A stretch of DNA of 7,109 nt from an uncultured Lachnospiraceae bacterium. Its GTDB lineage: Bacteria > Bacillota_A > Clostridia > Lachnospirales > Lachnospiraceae. The notes under the pieces were generated by a model. That model searched no databases and was not told the origin of the DNA. It saw nothing but the letters and a program-made list of their open reading frames with translations. The number at the start of each line of letters is the position of its first letter. Position 1 is the stretch's first letter. Of this stretch, positions 1 to 5,913 are shown piece after piece. The stretch is from positions 1 to 7,109 of the forward strand of contig CAJUFW010000173.1 of NCBI GenBank assembly GCA_910585655.1, read 5' to 3'. The position numbers and the translations under genes were made by a program.

Positions 1-40
1 GCAATTCATCCCCGACTTTAGAAGTCGGAGTCTTCTTGCT
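1..40. mobile_element. Possible IS200/IS605-type element end (hairpin), truncated by the window edge
   Basis: A perfect 7-bp stem with a 3-nt loop (CCGACTT-TAG-AAGTCGG, 12-28) is framed by TTCATC on the left and TCTTCTTGC on the right. The subterminal hairpin and its flanks look like the ends of IS200/IS605-type tnpB elements in Clostridia, where the hairpin also marks the 3' end of the guide-RNA scaffold. This is recalled resemblance, not an alignment, and no transposase is visible. The alternative is a terminator for the leftward DUF262 gene ending at 77, but neither strand has a proper T-run after the stem. Confidence 0.33.
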
Positions 41-76
41 GGAAAAGGATAAAATTTCCTCGTAGCTTTTGCCTGC

Positions 77-1507
77 TCAATGTACAGGCTTTTCAAACGC
101 TTCAAAATCCTCCTTCATCCGGAAAAAATTCTGTCTTTGGTCTTTGTTATAGTCGGAATTCCTATGGGCATATTCTACGATCCAGTTATCCAGATCCACA
201 TCCTGGAAAAAAGAATATGCCACCAAAGCGACCAGGGACGGATGATTTTCTTTTTCCAAAAGAGGGGACTGCGGATCGACGTCTGCCATTAGATCCGCTA
301 ATACCTCTTCGTACTGCTCCATATCCTCTCTTGTCGCCTTTTTACTGACCAATTCCCGTACCAAATCCATGGTCAAAGTTTCACTGTTTTTCTCGTCGTC
401 CGCCTGCCTTGCGGAAAGGAAACGATGTAACATCCTTTCCAATCGCCTTAGTTTTTTTGTTACGATTGCTTTATCTTTTGTTTCCGTATAGCAGTCTGGC
501 GCTGGCTGTTTCTCTCCTTTTTGAAAATCTTCTAAAAATTCAGCAAAGAGTTCCTCCTCCTTGTGCTTTTTTAAAAAAAGATGATAAAGCGTAAACCAAA
601 GAAAGGAAGTTTTGCTGGTAAACAAACTACGTAAATCCTTATGCTTTCTAACGATGTTCTCCAGACTGTGCAGGTTTTGATCCAACTGTTCAAACTCCTC
701 TTTTGAAGCGTTTTGATTTAGATAAGCTCCCATCTTTTTGCTTTGCTTTTGCCAGTCTTTCAAATGAAACATCCCCATCACGGATTCCATAACAATCCTC
801 TCGATGGTTCCGTTGTTCCTCTCCTTGGCACTGTATGTTCCACAATCTTTAAAAAAGCGGTTAGAAAGAGAAATCCTTTTTACTTCCTTTGCCACATGAT
901 CCATATAGGTCATAACGCTCTGCGCGGTATTCATCGGCGTTTGTCTGTTGTATCTGCGGATATGATATCCGATCTCTTCCTCGCTGCAATTTACATATCT
1001 GACCGCTTCCATTTTATACTGATCCAGTCTCTCCCTTAACTCAACCGGCAAATCCTGATAGCTTTTCCCACGTAGATCGTATTTTAATTTTACCGCTTTC
1101 TTACTGTAGTTCCCATCGCTTTCCTCCTGCGCCGTTCTATCGTCCGCAAATTCATACCGCCAATAGACGACAACTGGCTCTTCCAGTTCCCTGCCCAATG
1201 GAAACCCGCCGTTCCTGTATTCGTCTAACGTAGAAATCCGCTGCACTCCGTCAATCAGCCACAATACTGCTTCCCCTTCGCCATGCTGTTCGCACAGCTT
1301 GATAGGATCTATGTCCTCTTCTTTTATCACGCTGACAATCAGACCATCTTTTTCTGCTTTTCCCCATTGATCCGGCTTCCGCCGCAAAGGATGATCCTTT
1401 CTTAATCTGCCGCTTGCCAACAACTCCTCAAGCTCTCTATTTGTATAGCTTTCTTTTACGAACCCTGTATGGTTCTCTCCTATTATCTGATTTTCTGTCA
1501 CGCTCAT
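77..1507 (-). CDS. DUF262-family (ParB-like fold) protein
   Basis: A 476-aa soluble protein. The N-terminal part matches the DUF262 family: HPLRRKPDQW at 39-48, the signature DGVQR at 86-90 (usually DGQQR) followed by ISTL, and IRRYNRQTPMNTAQ at 183-196, which corresponds to the family's conserved N-x-x-TP region. DUF262 has a ParB/sulfiredoxin-like fold thought to bind and hydrolyse NTPs; it forms the NTPase part of GmrSD-type modified-DNA restriction enzymes and of several other defence proteins. No HNH/DUF1524 nuclease motif is visible in the charged, helical C-terminal half, so this is a DUF262-only form that would need a partner for any cleavage. The start at 1507 is preceded by AAAGGATGG at suitable distance. 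It lies 53 nt downstream of the sigma-like gene on the same strand with no clear promoter between, so they probably form one transcript. DNA target and role here are unknown. Confidence 0.85.
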   Translation of the reverse strand: MSVTENQIIGENHTGFVKESYTNRELEELLASGRLRKDHPLRRKPDQWGKAEKDGLIVSVIKEEDIDPIKLCEQHGEGEAVLWLIDGVQRISTLDEYRNGGFPLGRELEEPVVVYWRYEFADDRTAQEESDGNYSKKAVKLKYDLRGKSYQDLPVELRERLDQYKMEAVRYVNCSEEEIGYHIRRYNRQTPMNTAQSVMTYMDHVAKEVKRISLSNRFFKDCGTYSAKERNNGTIERIVMESVMGMFHLKDWQKQSKKMGAYLNQNASKEEFEQLDQNLHSLENIVRKHKDLRSLFTSKTSFLWFTLYHLFLKKHKEEELFAEFLEDFQKGEKQPAPDCYTETKDKAIVTKKLRRLERMLHRFLSARQADDEKNSETLTMDLVRELVSKKATREDMEQYEEVLADLMADVDPQSPLLEKENHPSLVALVAYSFFQDVDLDNWIVEYAHRNSDYNKDQRQNFFRMKEDFEAFEKPVH

Positions 1508-1536
1508 TCTTCTTCCATCCTTTCCCGAATGTATTC

Positions 1537-1548
1537 ACACTCGTTCTT
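1537..1548 (-). repeat. Copy 1 of a 12-bp motif shared with the sigma-gene promoter region
   Basis: Read on the minus strand this is AAGAACGAGTGT, in the 53-nt gap before the DUF262 gene. It differs by one base from AAGAACGAATGT at 2205-2216 upstream of the sigma-like gene. It could be a shared regulator site within the operon, but two short copies could also arise by chance. Confidence 0.25.
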
Positions 1549-1560
1549 TTTCAAACTGCT

Positions 1561-2112
1561 CTAAAACAACAGAGATATATTTTCATACGCATGAATCCCT
1601 GCCAGAGCGTCCAGATATTCCTTTTTTGAAATATGTAACAGCCGTTGAATCTCCCTGGCTTTGTAAGAGGCAGCCAGGAGCGTCAGCACCCTCCGTTCCT
1701 GTACAGACAAGGAGAGGAGATATCGCTCTATTTTTCTGCTTTGCTCCCCCTCCTCGCCCAATACCTCCCGCTCCAGGTTAAAGTCACTTGCCAGAACGTC
1801 AGCCAATGTCATATCCTCTTCTCCCCATGGGGCATCTAGCGGAACGGATAGCCCGTCCGCCTTCCGCTTCTCCCGGTTCCTTCTGGTCATCTCGCTTTTG
1901 ATTTTATTGGACAGGCAGCAATACAAAAAAGAATCAAACGGCTTTCGGTCGTCATATTTTTGCAGGACATCTACAAATACCTCATTTGCCAAAGAATAAA
2001 AATCATCGGTGTCTTTGGGAGATAAGCCGCCGAATCGCGCCAAAAGCTTGTCCACGATAAGTCTTAACCTCTTTGCATTGTCTTCATAATACGAAATCAA
2101 AATCTGCTCCAT
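1561..2112 (-). CDS. Small sigma-70-like RNA polymerase sigma factor
   Basis: About 183 aa, two-domain sigma-70 layout. Region 2-like sequence covers roughly 30-85: DDFYSLANEVFVDVLQKYD, then KPFDSFLYCCLSNKIKSEMTRR and a basic NREKRK stretch, which resembles the core-binding and -10-recognition helices. After an acidic linker (EEDMTLADVL), region 4-like sequence occupies the C-terminal third: a Leu-rich helix (RYLLSLSVQERRVLTLLA) and a degenerate helix-turn-helix (AREIQRLLHISKKEYLDAL). The start is placed at 2112 rather than the upstream ATG at 2127, because GGAGG lies exactly 8 nt before 2112 while the 2127 ATG has no good site. The stop is TAG. It is transcribed divergently from the polymerase operon and just ahead of DUF262. 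It may redirect host RNA polymerase to element promoters, perhaps the divergent operon; a direct partnership with the encoded polymerase is speculative because sigma normally binds the beta' clamp coiled coil, which I cannot identify there. Confidence 0.8.
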   Translation of the reverse strand: MEQILISYYEDNAKRLRLIVDKLLARFGGLSPKDTDDFYSLANEVFVDVLQKYDDRKPFDSFLYCCLSNKIKSEMTRRNREKRKADGLSVPLDAPWGEEDMTLADVLASDFNLEREVLGEEGEQSRKIERYLLSLSVQERRVLTLLAASYKAREIQRLLHISKKEYLDALAGIHAYENISLLF

Positions 2113-2120
2113 TCTTTTTT

Positions 2121-2125
2121 CCTCC
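2121..2125 (-). promoter_or_regulatory. Ribosome-binding site that fixes the sigma-like start at 2112
   Basis: Minus strand reads GGAGG, 8 nt, ATG. The site sits inside the longer reading frame that would begin at 2127, so the shorter protein beginning MEQILISYY is preferred. Confidence 0.75.
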
Positions 2126-2163
2126 ATCTTTTAACCGTTCCTTCCTTGTCCGTTCTATCGTCT

Positions 2164-2192
2164 ATTTTAAAACAAATATTCGTTTTTGTCAA
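2164..2192 (-). promoter_or_regulatory. Sigma-A type promoter of the sigma/DUF262 operon
   Basis: On the minus strand: a perfect -35 TTGACA (2187-2192), a 17-bp spacer and -10 TAAAAT (2164-2169), one base from TATAAT. It lies about 50 bp upstream of the start at 2112. A degenerate LexA-like half-palindrome (2170-2181) occupies the spacer. Confidence 0.82.
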
Positions 2193-2202
2193 TAGATTTT
2201 AG

Positions 2203-2214
2203 GAACATTCGTTC
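2203..2214. promoter_or_regulatory. LexA (SOS)-like operator
   Basis: GAAC-ATTC-GTTC, read on the minus strand as GAAC-GAAT-GTTC. With flanks it fits the Bacillus-type SOS box CGAACRNRYGTTYC at 13 of 14 positions. It lies 10 bp upstream of the -35 of the sigma/DUF262 promoter. A weaker relative (AAACAAATATTC, 2170-2181) sits in the promoter spacer, 33 bp centre to centre, so a dimeric repressor could occupy both. A dedicated element repressor using the same GAAC/GTTC core is equally possible. Confidence 0.5.
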
Positions 2215-2220
2215 TTTATT

Positions 2221-2259
2221 TATTCCATTTTTTTCTATCTGTTTTTTACTCCATTTTTT
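2221..2259 (+). repeat. 13-bp direct repeat within a T-tract cluster
   Basis: TATTCCATTTTTT (2221-2233) and TACTCCATTTTTT (2247-2259) differ by one base and are 26 bp apart start to start. Further T-runs follow at 2273-2278 and 2280-2285. Possible binding sites for a regulator, or curved DNA. Confidence 0.4.
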
Positions 2260-2383
2260 GTTTTAAAATCGCTTTTTTCTTTTTTACAACTCCTGTTCTA
2301 AAGCCGGTTTCTTTCTGTTAAATACCACGTTCAAAATTTTTCAAAACGCAAATTTGCAGAACAAATCCTAATCAAAAAGAGAA

Positions 2384-2417
2384 TATAAAAGCAAGAAATA
2401 AAAACAGCCGCTGTTTT
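2384..2417 (+). promoter_or_regulatory. Candidate start region and operator of the polymerase operon
   Basis: TATAAA (2384-2389) could be a -10 box, but no -35 resembling TTGACA is found 16-18 bp upstream. Just downstream is a perfect palindrome, AAAACAGC-C-GCTGTTTT (2401-2417), with 8-bp arms and a 1-nt centre. The single-base centre makes an RNA hairpin unlikely and a dimeric protein operator more likely; its position would cover the first transcribed bases. Confidence 0.4.
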
Positions 2418-2461
2418 ACAGAGAAGTTCCTCTACTCAAAAAACGAAAGGAGACATTTTTT

Positions 2462-3007
2462 ATGAAACCCAAAAAGACATTTTATCCGGTCGATACTACT
2501 ATCCCTGGAGGAGAAGTGAAAGCAAATGATTTCAATACACCTGTTCCTATATCAATTAAAAGAACGCCATTACGCTTTCAAAACATGACGCTTGAGGAAT
2601 TGCGAAGGCAAAAGCTTATCTCCAATACGAACGGCAGACCGCTGCCGGATCTGACCGATGAAGCCTGGCAGAAAGAATTTCAGATAAGAAAGCTTTTCCT
2701 TACGCCTTACCGCAGGCATATCAAAAAAATGGGCGGAGCCTATTCTACGGATGTCGCCAGTTGGAACGAAGAAGAAAAAGGCAGTTACCTTGGCATTACC
2801 AACTGGCAGAGCTATTGCCAGTATATCAACAGCGTCCTTTCTTCCATCCGACATGGGCAGGTAGATTACTGTTATTATATCTATCAGATTTTAGACCTTG
2901 CCAAATTTCATTACGATACTTTACGCACCAAATACTGCGGCGGATACTGGGAAGTATGGCTAGAACCGCTTTCCAACAGGACGCAGAGAAAGGAGTCTCC
3001 GTTATGA
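2462..3007 (+). CDS. Orphan 181-aa protein, first gene of the polymerase operon
   Basis: I do not recognise this protein. It has no signal peptide or membrane helix. The N-terminal 40 residues look extended (MKPKKTFYPVD, then Pro/Thr-rich up to KRTPLRF). Residues 42-90 are charged and probably helical (MTLEELRRQ; EFQIRKLFLTPYRRHIKKM). The C-terminal part is aromatic-rich (YCQYINSVL, YCYYIYQILDLAKFHYDTL, YWEVWLEPL, about 118-170) and looks like a folded helical domain. The start has AAAGGAG 9 nt upstream. The stop overlaps the polymerase start as ATGA (3004-3007), so the two are translationally coupled, which suggests equal amounts and a partner role such as a polymerase accessory subunit. That role is inferred from context only. 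Confidence 0.8.
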   Translation: MKPKKTFYPVDTTIPGGEVKANDFNTPVPISIKRTPLRFQNMTLEELRRQKLISNTNGRPLPDLTDEAWQKEFQIRKLFLTPYRRHIKKMGGAYSTDVASWNEEEKGSYLGITNWQSYCQYINSVLSSIRHGQVDYCYYIYQILDLAKFHYDTLRTKYCGGYWEVWLEPLSNRTQRKESPL

Positions 3008-5913
3008 GAAAAAAGCAGCCGGTTCCTGCCAGTCTCTATATCCCAAGCATCGACGCCAAGGATCTTTATCTGGCTAACTATTGTTATTTTTCCGGCAAGG
3101 AGCAAAAAGACCTCATCGGCTACCGCCTGGTCAGCCAAACGGGAGAACCGAATTATCACCGCTTTGCCAGCGCGCTTGATTTCAGCCTGGATCGGGAAAA
3201 GCTCCGGGAAATCGCTAAAGAGGTCTATTCCGATAAGCTTTCTTTTTCCTTTTGGCATAACGACAGAGAATACAGCGACAAGGTGATCAACGTTACCTTT
3301 CAATATAACAGTAAGGAATTCAATCAAATCAAAAAGAACACCTATGTCATGGAGGGTTATTCCCTGGAAGAGCTGGAATTTTCCGACAACCTTGCCGTCT
3401 GCGAGGAACAAATCGTCGGCGTTATCGTTTCTGCTCCCACCAAGGCGCGCTCCCCTCTCCCTCTGCCAAACGGCTTTTCCTATGAAACAGACAAGTCGGG
3501 AAACAACGTTTATGCTCTCCATACACAAAAAGTAACCTGCTCCCGGAAGGAGTTGCGGGACTCCTTATACGAGCATGGCTTCTTCTGTAATGGACTCCAC
3601 TATGTCCGCCTCAAACGCACGTCCGGTTCGGCTCGTGTCGGGAAATGCCTTTTTGTGGAAGAACAGCTCTATCCTCGTTTTCACGAATGGGAGCTGTGCG
3701 GTCTGAACATCCAAGAGGGAGAACCGGTCGATTTGGCAGCGCTCGAATCCTATCTTTCTCTCCCTACAAGCAGCGCGATTGATCTTCTCACCATCGATCC
3801 GAAAAGCATCCTCATTGTCCCGGACTGTGAAAGCCGCTTTCCGGAAAACTCTGTTTTGGTGGAATTGGATAAGGACAAGCATATGACCGCCCGTGAAGGA
3901 GAAACCGAAATCACCAATTCCATTTTTGACGGGCAGTCTCTGATCGACAGCAGCTTATTAGGAGATTATGCGTCCTATGGAATGATACTGCTTCGTAACC
4001 GCTTTTTTAAATCCTGCTGCTTTCATACGAAATTGCAGCAATGGTTTTTTGATCAGGGTATTACCTGCCTTTCTAAGCTCCACCCACAAAGTATCACACT
4101 GGCGGAACGCATTGAAGATATCAAGCTTGTCACTACGCCAAGCAGCGTTAAATATGGCAAATTTGCCCCTTTAGAGCAATGGCTCAGACAGATAGAGCCG
4201 ACTTTTAGCATCGTCAAGCATGAAAAGAAAACACATTTTTTCGGAGGCAGACTGGTACAGACGCATTACCAGCTTCTTAACACCCTACAGCTAAGCCAGG
4301 AGGACATCCATTCCTTGCTTGCGCCCTCCCTGCACTATGTCAACCTCCTCCATACCGACCCCGACGTCCTCAAATACCATGTCAAATGCTTTGTACCGGA
4401 GGAAACCGAGGAGGAAGCAGATTTGACAAACGTCATGCAAGATAAAAACGAGATCATTTATACGATGCTAAAACGTTCCTCTATTTTTTGCAAAACCAAA
4501 TATTTTTATGAATTTAAAAAGGAAGCCTGCAAAGCCTATCTGAAAAATATGAAAAAAGGACATATCCTAATCGACGGCAACTATTCCGTTCTATTTGGCA
4601 ATCCCTATGAAATGCTCCTTCATACGATCGGCAGGTTTGACGCTTCCTCCGGAGAGACTTCCCTTCCGCCCGGATATCTGCACACGACGCGCTACCCTTA
4701 CGGAAGCAAGCTTCTCGGCTGCCGCAGCCCCCATATTTCCACCTCCAACCTCCTGCTTTCCACCAATATGCCGCATGAGGGGATCGACCGCTATTTTCAC
4801 CTGACGGAAGAAATCGTCTGTATCAATTCCATCCGTGAAAATATCCTGGAACGGCTCAGCGGAGCGGATTTTGATTCTGATATGATGATTCTGACCGACA
4901 ATAAAATCCTGATCCGCGCCGCCCTAAAAAACTACGAGTATTTTAAAGTCCCTGCCAATCTCGTAAAAGCAAGCAAATCCAGACGTCATTACACTCATAT
5001 GGACCAATCCGATCTGGACTACCGGACGAGTGAAAATAAAATCGGCGAAATCGTCAATCTTTCTCAAGAGTTAAACTCTCTCCTCTGGGATACTGTAAAC
5101 CAGTCCCCATGCGAGGAAGCCTCGTTCCAGGGCAAATCAGATGCTTCACGTAGCATTTTATGTAACTACTATGAGGAAATCCAGGAACTGTATCAGGATA
5201 TCTGTATTTTAAACGTCCTAAGCTGTATCGAAATCGACAAGGCGAAAAAGGAATTTGAGCTTTCCTCCAGCCAGGAACTAAGTCGGATCAAGAAAAAATG
5301 GCAAAGCAAAACGGCGGACGGACGGAGCATCAAACCGGCTTTTCTAGGCTTTATTGCTCTGGCAAAAGGCTATCGGAACCCGAAAAAAACAAGCTACCGC
5401 TCTTATCAGACCTCTATGGACTTTTTGTTGGAGGAGCTAACTCACTACCGTTCTAAAAAAACAAAAACCGCCGATTTGCTTCCGTTATCGGAGTGTTTCC
5501 GTTTCCCGGACTTCCAGCCAAACTCGGTCAACCGGAAGCAGACCAGCCGGATTGTCTCCCTATGTGAAGATACGGTTTCCGCGATTCAAGCCGTATGGTC
5601 AAAAGACTACTACACGGCAGAGGAAGCCTATACGCTTACCCAGGCTTATAAAGACGATCTGGCTGGTCAGATTCAAAAAATGAAACTAAACCAACATACT
5701 CTTTTTACCTTAATTACCTTTACGGATAAGAAAAAATACGTGAGAATCGCCAGGCTGCTTTTCTATATCCTGTTCCACTATGAAAACGCTGCGATCATCG
5801 ATCTGATGAAGCAGTCCCGTACTCCCGTTTCCTATATCAAAGAAGATCCGCAAGGGAAACTAAAACTATATGGAATCCCATTTCAACGCTATGGAGGCGA
5901 TGTGCTTGAATAA
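3004..5913 (+). CDS. Single-chain two-barrel RNA polymerase-like protein (RDR/YonO type)
   Basis: 969 aa; the ATG at 3004 has AGGAG 8 nt upstream, while the upstream extension of the same frame overlaps the preceding gene and is rejected. The N-terminal 300 residues are unassigned. Barrel 1 begins around FDGQSLID (308-315), comparable with SDGxGxI of eukaryotic RNA-dependent RNA polymerases. It continues with TPSSVKYGKF (378-387), comparable with RPSMxKF and holding candidate catalytic lysines K383 and K386, and HYQLLNTL (421-428), comparable with LNxQxxxLL. Barrel 2 has TTRYP (561-565, the R-x-P motif) and SGADFDSDMM (619-628), matching the metal-binding DxDGD loop; D622, D624 and D626 are present but Gly is Ser625. 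The downstream helical part has KIGEIVN (679-685) and VLSCIEIDKAK (738-748), matching the IGxIxN and AVDxxK segments of that family. Such enzymes make RNA on RNA (QDE-1, RDR) or DNA (YonO). The template here is unknown; the sigma-like and HU-like neighbours lean towards DNA. Motif matches are by eye. Confidence 0.8.
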   Translation: MRKKQPVPASLYIPSIDAKDLYLANYCYFSGKEQKDLIGYRLVSQTGEPNYHRFASALDFSLDREKLREIAKEVYSDKLSFSFWHNDREYSDKVINVTFQYNSKEFNQIKKNTYVMEGYSLEELEFSDNLAVCEEQIVGVIVSAPTKARSPLPLPNGFSYETDKSGNNVYALHTQKVTCSRKELRDSLYEHGFFCNGLHYVRLKRTSGSARVGKCLFVEEQLYPRFHEWELCGLNIQEGEPVDLAALESYLSLPTSSAIDLLTIDPKSILIVPDCESRFPENSVLVELDKDKHMTAREGETEITNSIFDGQSLIDSSLLGDYASYGMILLRNRFFKSCCFHTKLQQWFFDQGITCLSKLHPQSITLAERIEDIKLVTTPSSVKYGKFAPLEQWLRQIEPTFSIVKHEKKTHFFGGRLVQTHYQLLNTLQLSQEDIHSLLAPSLHYVNLLHTDPDVLKYHVKCFVPEETEEEADLTNVMQDKNEIIYTMLKRSSIFCKTKYFYEFKKEACKAYLKNMKKGHILIDGNYSVLFGNPYEMLLHTIGRFDASSGETSLPPGYLHTTRYPYGSKLLGCRSPHISTSNLLLSTNMPHEGIDRYFHLTEEIVCINSIRENILERLSGADFDSDMMILTDNKILIRAALKNYEYFKVPANLVKASKSRRHYTHMDQSDLDYRTSENKIGEIVNLSQELNSLLWDTVNQSPCEEASFQGKSDASRSILCNYYEEIQELYQDICILNVLSCIEIDKAKKEFELSSSQELSRIKKKWQSKTADGRSIKPAFLGFIALAKGYRNPKKTSYRSYQTSMDFLLEELTHYRSKKTKTADLLPLSECFRFPDFQPNSVNRKQTSRIVSLCEDTVSAIQAVWSKDYYTAEEAYTLTQAYKDDLAGQIQKMKLNQHTLFTLITFTDKKKYVRIARLLFYILFHYENAAIIDLMKQSRTPVSYIKEDPQGKLKLYGIPFQRYGGDVLE
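5893..5897 (+). promoter_or_regulatory. Ribosome-binding site that selects a TTG start for the HU-like gene
   Basis: GGAGG lies 8 nt before TTG at 5906. The in-frame ATGs do not fit: 5900 is only 2 nt away, 5891 overlaps the site, and 5870 precedes it. TTG also gives MNKKEFI, the usual HU N-terminus (E. coli HU begins MNKTELI or MNKSQLI). Confidence 0.75.

Larger units (their letters stand above)
2113..2461. promoter_or_regulatory. Divergent control region between the two operons
   Basis: 349 bp without a convincing gene on either strand. From left to right it holds: the ribosome-binding site and leader of the sigma-like gene; a sigma-A type minus-strand promoter (2164-2192); a LexA-like palindrome (2203-2214); a run of short T-tracts (about 2228-2285) containing a 13-bp direct repeat; a 10-bp palindrome GCAAATTTGC (2348-2357); an isolated TATAAA (2384-2389); a 17-bp palindrome (2401-2417); and AAAGGAG (2446-2452), the ribosome-binding site of the 181-aa gene. 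The T-tracts suggest intrinsically bent DNA. No clear TTGACA-type promoter faces right. Confidence 0.8.

Noticed and set aside
2113..2127. ATG at 2127 as start of the sigma-like gene
   Set aside because: No ribosome-binding site precedes it, whereas GGAGG stands 8 nt before the in-frame ATG at 2112.
2761..3003. N-terminal extension of the polymerase frame from an earlier ATG at 2761
   Set aside because: It overlaps the 181-aa gene in another frame, is Arg-rich and shadow-like, and the ATG at 3004 has an ideal AGGAG 8 nt upstream.
2911..3528. 205-aa minus-strand open frame
   Set aside because: It lies antisense inside the 181-aa and polymerase genes, with no ribosome-binding site or recognisable motif; it is a shadow of their codon usage.
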